Source of the DNA: Candidatus Zhuqueibacterota bacterium
GTDB taxonomy: Bacteria; Zhuqueibacterota; Zhuqueibacteria; Oceanimicrobiales; Oceanimicrobiaceae
DNA length: 40,213 nucleotides
NCBI GenBank assembly: GCA_029262005.1
Contig: JAJDAG010000039.1
Location: 1 to 40,213 of the forward strand
Direction: 5' to 3'
In this document: positions 24,259 to 32,661 of the stretch, piece by piece
Layout of the letters: each line of letters opens with the position of its first letter
How positions within the stretch are numbered: position 1 is the first letter of the stretch
Notes under the pieces: generated by a model
What the model was told of the DNA's origin: nothing
Seen by the model: the letters and a program-made list of their open reading frames with translations, nothing else
The model's database searches: none
Position numbers and translations under genes: made by a program

Positions 24259-24326
24259 GACTTGTTTGTTGCAAGTCAATCATAAGATTGTAATCTTTAT
24301 GCAGATGCTGCAGAAAACATCTGCAT
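24259..24326. repeat. Three consecutive perfect small palindromes
   Basis: GACTTG-n7-CAAGTC (24259-24277), AAGATT-gt-AATCTT (24284-24297) and ATGCAGATG-n10-CATCTGCAT (24299-24326) follow one another within 68 bp. The last would be a 9-bp stem 15 nt beyond the stop of the small minus-strand gene at 24342. They may form a structured RNA or terminator array; no family was recognised. Confidence 0.45.
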
Positions 24327-24341
24327 GGGTGAAGAAATACT

Positions 24342-24515
24342 TTAAACATCCCAATATTCGCGTCTATGGGTTTTGTGCAGCATGACATCAACGTTTAATA
24401 TCCGCCGGGCAATAGAATCAGGTAACCCAGGGAGCACAATCTCATTAATGTTTTTTCCAGGATTCGCTTTCACTCGTTCATACAACCGGTTTGACTTCAA
24501 AAGATGATTTTTCAC
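24342..24515 (-). CDS. Possible small protein, 57 residues
   Basis: Reading from GTG at 24515, the product contains KNHLLKSNRLYERVKANPGK, NINEIVLPGLPDSIARR and ILNVDVMLHKTHRREYWDV. The composition is convincingly protein-like, with helices that resemble a winged-helix N-terminus (NPGKNINEI, then IARRIL). The frame is open further upstream to 24686, but those residues look non-coding. The ribosome site (AGGG about 12 nt away) is weak. It lies antisense to the region in front of the metalloprotease gene and ends just before a hairpin. It may be a fragment of a former regulator. Confidence 0.35.
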   Translation of the reverse strand: MKNHLLKSNRLYERVKANPGKNINEIVLPGLPDSIARRILNVDVMLHKTHRREYWDV

Positions 24516-24727
24516 CTTTGACGTTACCCTGTTTTTTTGTATCATTGGAACTAAGTTTAGGAACATGGAAGAATTGTTGTAACAGTGCGTGCATGAACTT
24601 TGGGGCAGCTCGCCTTGAAAATAAGGCACTGTCGTCAGGGCAATTAAGCAAGGAGCGACATTTGAAAAATCACTTATATAAACCATTGAACTTAAATAGA
24701 TTTATGAGTTTGTTGACAGCAAGAAGG

Positions 24728-26521
24728 ATGATAATATCTGTGAGAACGAATTTGTGTTTAGTTTACATCTTTGTAGTTCTAACAAGCGCCGCCATCGCAC
24801 AACCGCAAAGGATGCTGGAACAGGAGGGGATCAGCTCTCAACAAAAAGACAATATTTTTTTCCAGGCGCTTTCGGTGCTGCCCGTTGAAGACATTCCTGA
24901 AAAATACCGGCAAGAAGCTATGTCTGCTCACTCCGAAAAATGCCGGACAATTGCGATTGCTGCGGCACGGCGTTTTCTCCCGGCAATGGATAATGAGCAG
25001 CAGTCTGCATTGCAGCGCGTTTTTGAGCGTCCCGACAATCTGCCGGAGGCGTACACACGCCAGGGTGGAGATTTCAAGTTGCATTATACTGTTGTTGGCC
25101 CCGATTCTGTTGCGACATTGGACCAGAACCAAAACGGCACGCCTGATTTTGTTGAGGATGTGGCGCTTGCATTTGAGAATTCTTTAGCAGTTGCAACCGG
25201 GCAACTCAACTACCAGTTGCCGCCCGGGGACAATGGCATTGATGGCCCTGAGTATGATGTTTATGTCCACAATCTGGGGCGTGGTATTTACGGCTATACG
25301 GTACCTGAAGACAACATAACCGGTACGCTAGCGGATGATAAGACCAGCTATATTCAAATTGATAATGATTTCGACGTTGGCTTTTTTACCAAGGGCCTGG
25401 CAGGCGCCCAGGTAACGGCCGCACACGAGTTGCTGCATGCCATTCAGTTTGGCTACCGCGACGCCAAGTTCTTAAACGAGTATTTTTATTATGAACTTTG
25501 CTCAAGCTGGATCGAAGATGTCATTTATGATGAAATAAATGACTACTATGCCTCAGTGCCTGGCTATTTAAAAAGAACAGATAATCCGATCAACCAATAT
25601 GACCCGCGGACTTCGTTCAATTACGGCGCTGCAATCTGGAATCACTTTCTGGTAGAGCGCTTCAATGATGTGGACGTGGTGCGCCAAAGCTGGGTTCGCA
25701 TGCTTGCCGGCGATTTTGTTGTGGACGCAATTGTGGCATCGATTGAAAATATGGGCGTGAACTTCGAAGACGCCTTTGCTGAATTTGCGCTTTGGAACTA
25801 TTTTACCGGCAATCGCGCTGATGCGGCCAGTTATTATGAGGAAGGCCAACATTTTGCGCAATTGCCTTTTGTGGTCAACGCAATCATCAATTCTGATACA
25901 ACGGTAGTCGACTCAATTCGGACATTGGCCGCCAAATATTATCTATTCACAACCACCAACGCGGGTAATTATCGTTTTTCCGGATTGCTTTCCGGAGATT
26001 TTCCCGGACGGTTTGCGGTGGTTGCAACGCCAAACAGTGGTTCAAGCTCAGCAGTTGTTCTGAATTCGGGCCAGGGATTAGAATTGGGCTTTCTGCCGTC
26101 TTTGAGTCAGATCGTCGTAATTCCCGTCAATGTTGGAACGTTGAGCGGTGCCGATCCGGACAAATTGACTGGTACGTACAATGATTTCAGTTTTGATTTG
26201 TTGCAAGTTGAGCCGAACGATGGTGGGGAAAGAGGCATTGTTGGCATTTACCCCAGCCCGTTTATCATGGGCCGCCACACGGGTCTGACGGTTGAGTTCT
26301 TACCGGCGCCCACCCAGCAGGTTGAAGTACGGATTCTCTCTTCCGGAGGTCGCGTGATTCGAACTGAGGTTTTTCCAGCCGGTGTTGCTGCAAGTGCCGC
26401 AAGTTTCAGTTGGGACGGGACCGATGAGCATTCGACGCGGGTTGCTTCAGGCGTCTATATTGTCGAGCTTCGCCAGGGTGATTTTATTCAATTTCAGAAA
26501 TTGGCAGTAATTCGTGAGTAA
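24728..26521 (+). CDS. Secreted HELLH metalloprotease, MXAN_6640-like, with C-terminal sorting tail
   Basis: About 597 residues. The open frame begins at 24491, but its first 70 codons look non-coding. Starts at ATG 24704, ATG 24728 (AGAAGG adjoining) or GTG 24740 all keep the signal peptide (NLCLVYIFVVLTSAAIAQ). The zinc motif HELLHAIQFGY lies at about 233-243 with downstream acidic residues (NEYFYYELCSSWIED) as candidate third ligand. Upstream motifs GDFKLHYTVVG and DQNQNGTPDFVEDVALAFE match the MXAN_6640-type putative metalloprotease family. The C-terminal about 90 residues form a FlgD-like tail (GIYPSPFIMGR, then SFSWDGTDEHSTRVASGVY), implying export to the cell surface. It acts outside the cell, probably on proteins. 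The start codon is the uncertain part. Confidence 0.88.
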   Translation: MIISVRTNLCLVYIFVVLTSAAIAQPQRMLEQEGISSQQKDNIFFQALSVLPVEDIPEKYRQEAMSAHSEKCRTIAIAAARRFLPAMDNEQQSALQRVFERPDNLPEAYTRQGGDFKLHYTVVGPDSVATLDQNQNGTPDFVEDVALAFENSLAVATGQLNYQLPPGDNGIDGPEYDVYVHNLGRGIYGYTVPEDNITGTLADDKTSYIQIDNDFDVGFFTKGLAGAQVTAAHELLHAIQFGYRDAKFLNEYFYYELCSSWIEDVIYDEINDYYASVPGYLKRTDNPINQYDPRTSFNYGAAIWNHFLVERFNDVDVVRQSWVRMLAGDFVVDAIVASIENMGVNFEDAFAEFALWNYFTGNRADAASYYEEGQHFAQLPFVVNAIINSDTTVVDSIRTLAAKYYLFTTTNAGNYRFSGLLSGDFPGRFAVVATPNSGSSSAVVLNSGQGLELGFLPSLSQIVVIPVNVGTLSGADPDKLTGTYNDFSFDLLQVEPNDGGERGIVGIYPSPFIMGRHTGLTVEFLPAPTQQVEVRILSSGGRVIRTEVFPAGVAASAASFSWDGTDEHSTRVASGVYIVELRQGDFIQFQKLAVIRE

Positions 26522-26543
26522 ATATGGGTTTACGATTTCACTA

Positions 26544-26572
26544 TTGACTTTAAATCAGAATTTTCTTATAGT
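26544..26572 (+). promoter_or_regulatory. Sigma70-type promoter for the HU gene
   Basis: TTGACT (26544-26549), a 17-base spacer and TATAGT (26567-26572), each one base from consensus. The predicted start is near 26579, about 69 nt before the HU start codon, and the position right after the protease stop supports independent expression of the DNA-binding protein. Confidence 0.7.
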
Positions 26573-26647
26573 ATCAGGTTTAACGTGAAGGCATATTGAA
26601 AACAAACTCGCGTGATCGTTCAATTTTGAAATCCGGGAGAATTTGCT

Positions 26648-26938
26648 TTGACTAAAGCAGAAATTATTAATATTGTGGCCGAAGGAACCGGCTTGACCAA
26701 GGTGGAAACATCAGCAGTGGTTGACGGCGTTTTAGCCACAATTGGCTATGCGCTACAGACGGGTGATTCCGTTACCTTGCGGGGGTTTGGCAGCTTCCGG
26801 ACGGTCCATAGAAATGAGCGAGTATCACGTAATCCAAAAACCGGAAAAGTAATGCATGTTCCTGAACGGACGGCCCCGGTTTTTAAGGCGTCATCCGAAT
26901 TGAAAAAACTTGTAAATCATAAGACAACCGTAGAATAA
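26648..26938 (+). CDS. HU/IHF-family DNA-binding protein
   Basis: 96 residues from TTG 26648, preceded by GGGAGA at 8 nt. The full HU fold is present: MTKAEIINIVAEGTGLTKVE, then VTLRGFGSFRTVHRNERVSR and NPKTGKVMHVPERTAPVFKA, the beta-arm with the DNA-intercalating proline segment RNPKTG. It bends and compacts DNA and could also serve as the bending factor at sigma54 promoters elsewhere in the genome. Its gene is followed after 15 nt by a tiny ribosomal-type gene and then a strong terminator, so the two form a bicistron. Confidence 0.95.
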   Translation: MTKAEIINIVAEGTGLTKVETSAVVDGVLATIGYALQTGDSVTLRGFGSFRTVHRNERVSRNPKTGKVMHVPERTAPVFKASSELKKLVNHKTTVE

Positions 26939-26953
26939 CTAGGAGGTGAAAAC

Positions 26954-27049
26954 TTGCCCAGCGGTAAGAAGAGAAAAAGGCACAAGATTGCCACGCATAA
27001 GAGAAAGAAGAGACTTAGAAAGAATCGCCACAAGAAGAAACGGCCGTAG
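26954..27049 (+). CDS. Small basic ribosomal-type protein, AURKAIP1/COX24-like
   Basis: A 31-residue product from TTG 26954, preceded by a perfect AGGAGGTG at 5-6 nt. It reads MPSGKKRKRHKIATHKRKKR followed by LRKNRHKKKRP. The pattern KKRKRHK-x-x-THKRKKRLRKNRHKKK is the AURKAIP1/COX24-type domain, found as a very small 30S-associated ribosomal protein in Bacteroidota and relatives. It contains 20 Lys or Arg residues and no hydrophobic core. Gene finders commonly miss it because of its size and TTG start. It lies 15 nt behind the HU gene and before the terminator at 27081. Confidence 0.85.
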   Translation: MPSGKKRKRHKIATHKRKKRLRKNRHKKKRP

Positions 27050-27080
27050 CGAAATCTTTTGTGTTGTGTAAACCCCTCCT

Positions 27081-27132
27081 TGCCTGGATAGAGTCGCCGC
27101 GAAAGTTGGCGCGTCTGTCCAGGCATTATTTT
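27081..27132 (+). terminator. Strong intrinsic terminator after the HU operon
   Basis: TGCCTGGATAGA (27081-27092) pairs with TCTGTCCAGGCA (27114-27125) in 12 bp with one G-U pair. An inner CGCC/GGCG stem sits in the loop, and TTATTTT follows. Confidence 0.85.
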
Positions 27133-27424
27133 ACTTTCCCAGACCCTCATTTTTTAGAGAGTTGAAATTTAAATTCTGCGCGATGAGGGAATGCGTGAAA
27201 GATTTATAATAAAGGGGTCGTTGCATTGTTCCTAAACATAGCGATTCATTGGCTGTGTTCGTCTATGTTTTTTTAGGCTATTAAATTATGCTGACGGTTT
27301 TACCGGATGATAGGATGTGCTGGTTACATGCTTGCATACACCGGAATCATAAATCTGTCCGAATTTGGCGGTTTAGAGTATAGCAATTCCTCGATATTAT
27401 TAAATCAATCCCGCAGATCAGCCC
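27133..27424. other. Region upstream of xseA with a weak terminator-like hairpin
   Basis: At 27234-27270 AAACATAG pairs with CTATGTTT around a 21-base loop, followed by TTTT. It is AT-rich and only moderately stable. A TTTATAATAA at 27203-27212 could be a -10 box but has no clear -35 partner. No gene was recognised in this stretch. Confidence 0.3.
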
Positions 27425-28648
27425 ATGACTCAACTTGATTTCGAAGACCTGCTTGCCGTTGAAAAATATCAGAGCGTCGGCAAACTTACCAGGGAGATAA
27501 AAACAATTCTCGAGGGAGCATTGCCCGGCGTTTTGGTGGAAGGTGAGATTTCTAACTTCACGCATCACTCCAGCGGTCACATGTACTTTTCTTTAAAGGA
27601 TGAATCCGCTCAAATCTCCTGCACCATGTGGCGGGGTAACAACCTGAAATTGCTGTTTATGCCCGCCGCCGGCATGAAAGTGCGCGTCAAAGCACGGCTA
27701 TCGGTTTATGAGAAACGGGGCAATTATCAACTCGATGTCTGGCAGATGCAACCAGCCGGTATTGGTACATTGCAACTTGCTTTCGAAGAGCTGAAACGTA
27801 AACTGCAGGAGGAAGGCCTGTTCGCCGATGAACACAAGCAACCTTTGCCTGTTTACCCTGAAAGCATCGGCATTGTAACATCGCCCACAGGCGCCGCCAT
27901 TCGTGATCTCAAAAGCGTGCTGGTAAGACGCTGGCCTGCGGCAAAAATGATCTTGAAACCTGTTCGGGTGCAAGGCGAGGGCGCCGCGAAAGAAATTGCC
28001 CAGGCAATCGATGAGTTCAACGATTATGGCAAAGTGGATGTTCTGCTGGTTTCTCGTGGCGGTGGCTCGATTGAGGATCTCTGGCCATTTAATGAGGAAA
28101 TAGTTGCTCGCGCGATTTTCCGTTCTCACATTCCGGTGGTTTCCGCAGTTGGCCATGAAATCGATTTCACCATCAGCGATTTTGTCGCCGATTTCAGGGC
28201 GCCAACGCCATCAGCCGCAGCCGAACTCGTGGTTCCAAACAGAGATGAAATAGCTGCGCAATTGCAATTCTTCTCAGAAACGATGCGTGGTGTCCTGCTG
28301 GAACGATGCAAATATCTGCAGGAGAAACTTCGCTCGATTGTACGCAGTTACGCGTTTGGCCAGCCCATCGATCAAGTGCGTCAAGCAAGCCAGCGGCTGG
28401 ATGACTTGCGTCGTCAGCTTGAGCAGTTTCCAATTCACACACTCGCCTTATATCGTGAAAAAGTTGATGGTTTGAAAAAGCGTTTGACGCTGCTCGAACA
28501 AAGCAATGTGTTGAAGCGGGGCTACAGCATTTGCCATTCCGGCAACAAACTTGTCACTGCAGCGGCGCAGCTTAACCCTGAAGACAAGATTACTGTTGAG
28601 TTTGACCGGGGCCGTGTTGAAGCTGAAGTAGAGGAAGTAATTCTTTAA
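27425..28648 (+). CDS. xseA: Exodeoxyribonuclease VII large subunit
   Basis: 407 residues. The N-terminal OB-fold (VGKLTREIKTILEGALPGVL, VEGEISNFTHHSSGHMYFSL, KDESAQISCTMWRG) is followed by the catalytic domain with SIGIVTSPTGAAIRDL, VDVLLVSRGGGSIEDLWPFN, FRSHIPVVSAVGHEIDFTIS and DFVADFRAPTPSAAAELV, all hallmarks of XseA. A coiled-coil arm and the C-terminal VLKRGYSI segment complete a normal-length protein. With XseB it degrades single-stranded DNA in mismatch repair and recombination. The start ATG lacks a clear ribosome site. xseB follows after 45 nt; NAD kinase and mutS lie downstream on the same strand. Confidence 0.97.
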   Translation: MTQLDFEDLLAVEKYQSVGKLTREIKTILEGALPGVLVEGEISNFTHHSSGHMYFSLKDESAQISCTMWRGNNLKLLFMPAAGMKVRVKARLSVYEKRGNYQLDVWQMQPAGIGTLQLAFEELKRKLQEEGLFADEHKQPLPVYPESIGIVTSPTGAAIRDLKSVLVRRWPAAKMILKPVRVQGEGAAKEIAQAIDEFNDYGKVDVLLVSRGGGSIEDLWPFNEEIVARAIFRSHIPVVSAVGHEIDFTISDFVADFRAPTPSAAAELVVPNRDEIAAQLQFFSETMRGVLLERCKYLQEKLRSIVRSYAFGQPIDQVRQASQRLDDLRRQLEQFPIHTLALYREKVDGLKKRLTLLEQSNVLKRGYSICHSGNKLVTAAAQLNPEDKITVEFDRGRVEAEVEEVIL

Positions 28649-28693
28649 CAATAGATTCTTGCATTTACCAACCTTAAGTATTATTCTAAAGCC

Positions 28694-28915
28694 ATGGCAA
28701 AACCAAAGAATTTTGAAGAAGCAATGCAGCGCCTGGAGGCGATCGTGTCAGAATTGGAAGAAGGTAACCTGCCCCTTGAAAAATCTTTACAGAAGTATAA
28801 GGAAGGAGTAGAGCTGACCCGGTTCTGTGGCGCGAAGCTGGGTGAGGCAGAGAAAGAAATTAAGGAACTGGTCAAAACCGACAAGGGATTTTCCTTGCGC
28901 GACACTGACATCTAA
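28694..28915 (+). CDS. xseB: Exodeoxyribonuclease VII small subunit
   Basis: 73 residues, the usual length. Sequence features are NFEEAMQRLEAIVSELEEGN and LPLEKSLQKYKEGVELTRFC, the two-helix coiled coil of XseB that wraps on the XseA arm. It lies 45 nt behind xseA, as in many genomes. No strong Shine-Dalgarno sequence is visible before the ATG. Confidence 0.96.
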   Translation: MAKPKNFEEAMQRLEAIVSELEEGNLPLEKSLQKYKEGVELTRFCGAKLGEAEKEIKELVKTDKGFSLRDTDI

Positions 28916-29004
28916 CAGCCTCACTTTTCCTGTTTTTGAAATTTCTTGAGTTCAATCTGTGCTACCAAAAGCACACTTGATGAAACGCGAGAAACAAAGG
29001 TCCT

Positions 29005-29904
29005 ATGAAAATTGCCCTCGTTGCAAATATCGAGAAAGAAGAGGTTCAACAAATTGTCCCGGATTTAGTGGACAAGCTGCACGAGCGCAGGGTTGATTTT
29101 TGCATTGAACAGCAGTTGGCCCAGCTTCTGGAAATAGATTCTTCACAATGCTCTGTTTCGGCGTATAAAGAGATTTGCGCAAGCTGCGACCTGGTTATTT
29201 CGTTTGGGGGAGATGGTACCATTCTGTCCACAGCCCGCGAAATTGGCACTGCTGCAATCCCGATTCTCGGTGTTAAAATTGGCGGTATGGGGTTTCTGGC
29301 GGAACTGACGCCGGATGAGTTGCTCGACAACCTTGATGGTATTTTACAAAAACAGTTTGATGTTGTTGAACGGATGCTTCTGCAGGTTGAGTTCGATGAT
29401 GAGGAAACACCACTTTATGCGTTAAATGATATTGTTCTCGACAAAGGTGCAGTTTCCCGAATTAATCGAATAAAAATTTTCGTAGATGATGAATTCCTGA
29501 ACACGTATATTGGCGATGGGTTGATCGTTTCTACGCCAACCGGCTCTACAGCCTACTCGCTCGCAGCCGGTGGGCCGATCCTCTTGCCGACAATGCAAGC
29601 AATCATCGTCAACCCCATCAATCCGCATACACTTGGAGCGCGCCCCGTGGTGATTCCGGCCAGCAAACAACTTCGGGTTGAAGTTGAGCTGGCGGCGCAA
29701 AAGGTGCTTTTGAGCGCGGATGGGCAAGTTACCAGGGAGTTGAGCCCTGGCAACTCTGCCGTAATCCGCCGCGGCGACTACAGTGTGCGCCTGGTGTCTT
29801 TTGGCAAACGCAGTTTTTTTGATGTGCTTCGGGCCAAATTAAACTGGGGTGATGACGTTCGTAAGGGTAGTGGGGAGCCCAGCCATTCAGCAGATTCGCT
29901 TTAG
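29005..29904 (+). CDS. nadK: NAD kinase
   Basis: 299 residues. It contains the NAD kinase signature GGDGT at 68-72 (DLVISFGGDGTILSTA), the phrase PILGVKIGGMGFLAEL, the second motif ALNDIVLDKG (D where E is more common in NE/D), and the glycine-rich GDGLIVSTPTGSTAYSLAAG near 170-190. It phosphorylates NAD to NADP, using ATP or polyphosphate. It lies between xseB (89-nt gap) and mutS (34-nt gap), so may be co-transcribed with the repair genes. The C-terminal tail (DDVRKGSGEPSHSADSL) is longer than usual and probably disordered. Confidence 0.96.
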   Translation: MKIALVANIEKEEVQQIVPDLVDKLHERRVDFCIEQQLAQLLEIDSSQCSVSAYKEICASCDLVISFGGDGTILSTAREIGTAAIPILGVKIGGMGFLAELTPDELLDNLDGILQKQFDVVERMLLQVEFDDEETPLYALNDIVLDKGAVSRINRIKIFVDDEFLNTYIGDGLIVSTPTGSTAYSLAAGGPILLPTMQAIIVNPINPHTLGARPVVIPASKQLRVEVELAAQKVLLSADGQVTRELSPGNSAVIRRGDYSVRLVSFGKRSFFDVLRAKLNWGDDVRKGSGEPSHSADSL

Positions 29905-29938
29905 CATGGTTTAGCAGACAGAAAAAGTAACGAGGAAC

Positions 29939-32566
29939 ATGGCAAAAAGCGATAAGAAAACACCGATGATGGAACAGTACCTGGCGATAAAAGCAAAACA
30001 CCAGGATGCAGTGCTTTTCTTTCGGTTGGGCGACTTTTATGAGATGTTTTTTGAGGATGCGAAGATCGCCTCGGAGGTGCTTGGGCTGACCTTGACGGCA
30101 CGCGGGCACGGCAAAACAGAAAAAGTACCTCTTGCCGGCTTTCCTTATCACAGTCTCGATACCTATCTCACCCGCATGATCAAAGCCGGGCACAGGGTGG
30201 CGATTTGTGAACAGGTTGAAGATCCTAAGAAAGCCATAACCGTTGTCAAACGCGATGTTACGGAAGTTGTCAGTCCGGGCACGGTGTTCGCAGAAGACCT
30301 GCTCGATAGTAAACGAAACAATTTTTTGGCCGGCGCCTACTTTATCGGTGAGCTGTGTGGTATGGCTCTGGTGGATATTTCTACCGGGGAATTCACTGTC
30401 AAAGAGTTGCCTTTACAGGAGTTTGTTGAGGAGCTCAGCAAATCCGCACCAGCCGAACTGCTCATATCCGAGGAACAGGCCGAGTTTATCCAGAAGCAGA
30501 TTTTGCAGGTGGACAAGACGTTTGTTACCCAGCGCGAGGATTGGGTTTTCTCCCGTGATTATGGCTATGAAACCTTGATAAAACATTTTGACACGCTTTC
30601 GCTTAAAGGTTTTGGGTGTGAGGATTTAACCGTTGGAATTTGTGCGGCCGGAGCTGTTATTCATTTTTTGAAAGAAGTACAAAAATATCAACTGGTACAT
30701 ATCAGCCAAATTCAACGCCGATCCAGCAATGAGTATGTTAGTCTTGATATGGACACCCGGCGCAATCTGGAACTGCTCAAGTCCATGCGGGGTGGTGGCA
30801 GCGAAGGCACCCTCATTTCAGTGATCGACAAGACACGCACGCCCATGGGGGGCAGGCGGCTGGTGCAGTGGATGCTGAATCCACTCGTAGATTCAAATCA
30901 AATTCGTGCCCGGCTCGATGCGGTTGAGGAATTGTTTGAATCAGGGAGCCTGTTAGCAGAACTGCGGCAAACGCTGAACGGTGTTGGCGACTTAGAGCGC
31001 ATCACATCAAAAATCGTTACAAACCGGGCCTCGGCGCGTGACCTGGTCGCCTTGAAGAAGTCGCTGCTCCTGATTCCTGAAATTGCGAAATTACTCGAGA
31101 AAAGTGAGGCGCGTGAGCTTACGAATATACTGAGTGAGCTAAACTTTCTTGAAAATCTGGTCGGTGAAATCGGCGCGGCTCTGGTAGACGAGCCGCCATT
31201 GGCTGTAACCGAAGGTGGCATCATCCGGCGCGGCTATAACGCCGATCTCGATGATTTGCGCGACACTGCCTATTCCGGCAAAGACTGGATTGCGCGTTTG
31301 CAAACACAGGAACGTGAACGCTCTGCGATTCCCTCCCTTAAAGTTAGTTATAATAAAGTATTTGGTTACTATATTGAAGTAACAAAAGCCAATCTTGCTA
31401 AAGTACCAGAGCACTATATTCGCAAACAAACACTGGTGAATGCAGAACGGTTCATCACGCCTGAATTGAAGGAATATGAAGAAAAGGTGCTTGGTGCTGA
31501 GGAAAAAATTGTTGATATTGAGTATGAGTTGTTTGATCAAATTCGGAAGAAAGCCGGCAGAGAAGCCAGGTCGATTCAACGGAATTCTCATTTAATCAGC
31601 CTCCTGGATTGTTTGGCAGGTTTCTCGCAATTGGCCATTGAAAATCGCTACACACGTCCCGATATTAATGATGGCACCAAGCTTGAGATTCAGGAGGGAC
31701 GGCATCCGGTGGTGGAAAAACTGTTGCCATACGGAGAACAATTTATTCCGAACGACACGCACATAGACACCGCAAACGACCAGGTGCTCATTTTGACGGG
31801 TCCGAATATGGCAGGCAAGTCGACTTTTTTACGCCAGGTTGGTTTGATTGTGCTTTTGGCACAGATGGGCAGTTTTGTGCCGGCGAAGAGAACAGCAATT
31901 GGTGTGGTTGATAAAATATTCACCAGAGTCGGCGCCTCGGATAATCTCGCTGGGGGTGAGAGTACATTTTTGGTTGAAATGAATGAAACGGCAAACATTT
32001 TGAACAATGCGACACCGCGCAGCCTGGTCTTACTGGATGAAATAGGCCGGGGCACCAGCACTTTTGATGGTCTTTCCATCGCATGGTCTGTGGCTGAGTA
32101 TCTGCACAACACAGCAAACGTGGCTGCTAAGAGCATTTTCGCAACGCATTATCACGAATTGACGGAACTCGCGTTGATTTTGCCACGTGTGAAAAACTAC
32201 AATGTTGTAGTGAAAGAGTGGGGCGAGAAGGTTGTTTTTCTCAGGAAGATAGCAGAAGGCGCTTGTGATCACAGTTATGGGATTCAGGTAGCCAAGCTGG
32301 CAGGTTTGCCGGAAACAGTCATTCGTCGCGCTCAGGAAATTCTCACCAATCTTGAGGCGAACGAACTGACGGCTAACAAGCTGCCGAAATTGGCGGTCGG
32401 TTCAAACAGTGGTGAAAAATCAAATCGTGGACAACTTGATATTTTTGAAAAGCAGGAGTCTGTTTTGCGGGATGCCCTGAGCAAGTTGGACATTGAGCAG
32501 ATGACACCTCTGGATGCCTTGATGAAGCTTAATGACCTTCGGGGAATGGTCAAAAATCCAACGTAA
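29939..32566 (+). CDS. mutS: DNA mismatch repair protein MutS
   Basis: 875 residues, full length. The mismatch-recognition domain contains the conserved FYEMF motif (RLGDFYEMFFEDA) at about 31-37. Connector, lever and clamp domains follow. The ATPase has Walker A GPNMAGKS at 621-628, ESTFLVEMNETANIL, Walker B LVLLDEIGRGTST and FATHYHELTEL. The C-terminus includes a short dimerisation tail (MTPLDALMKLNDLRG). A GAGGAA lies 5 nt before the ATG. It recognises base mismatches and recruits MutL. It is a MutS1-type protein, given the intact FxE motif. Confidence 0.98.
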   Translation: MAKSDKKTPMMEQYLAIKAKHQDAVLFFRLGDFYEMFFEDAKIASEVLGLTLTARGHGKTEKVPLAGFPYHSLDTYLTRMIKAGHRVAICEQVEDPKKAITVVKRDVTEVVSPGTVFAEDLLDSKRNNFLAGAYFIGELCGMALVDISTGEFTVKELPLQEFVEELSKSAPAELLISEEQAEFIQKQILQVDKTFVTQREDWVFSRDYGYETLIKHFDTLSLKGFGCEDLTVGICAAGAVIHFLKEVQKYQLVHISQIQRRSSNEYVSLDMDTRRNLELLKSMRGGGSEGTLISVIDKTRTPMGGRRLVQWMLNPLVDSNQIRARLDAVEELFESGSLLAELRQTLNGVGDLERITSKIVTNRASARDLVALKKSLLLIPEIAKLLEKSEARELTNILSELNFLENLVGEIGAALVDEPPLAVTEGGIIRRGYNADLDDLRDTAYSGKDWIARLQTQERERSAIPSLKVSYNKVFGYYIEVTKANLAKVPEHYIRKQTLVNAERFITPELKEYEEKVLGAEEKIVDIEYELFDQIRKKAGREARSIQRNSHLISLLDCLAGFSQLAIENRYTRPDINDGTKLEIQEGRHPVVEKLLPYGEQFIPNDTHIDTANDQVLILTGPNMAGKSTFLRQVGLIVLLAQMGSFVPAKRTAIGVVDKIFTRVGASDNLAGGESTFLVEMNETANILNNATPRSLVLLDEIGRGTSTFDGLSIAWSVAEYLHNTANVAAKSIFATHYHELTELALILPRVKNYNVVVKEWGEKVVFLRKIAEGACDHSYGIQVAKLAGLPETVIRRAQEILTNLEANELTANKLPKLAVGSNSGEKSNRGQLDIFEKQESVLRDALSKLDIEQMTPLDALMKLNDLRGMVKNPT

Positions 32567-32661
32567 GTTTGAATCAAAGTAAATGATCAAAATTACAAGG
32601 CAATGCTGGAATAGAGTCACATAGTATAGTGGTTTAGAAAGTATTACATTTGGAGTGCATA

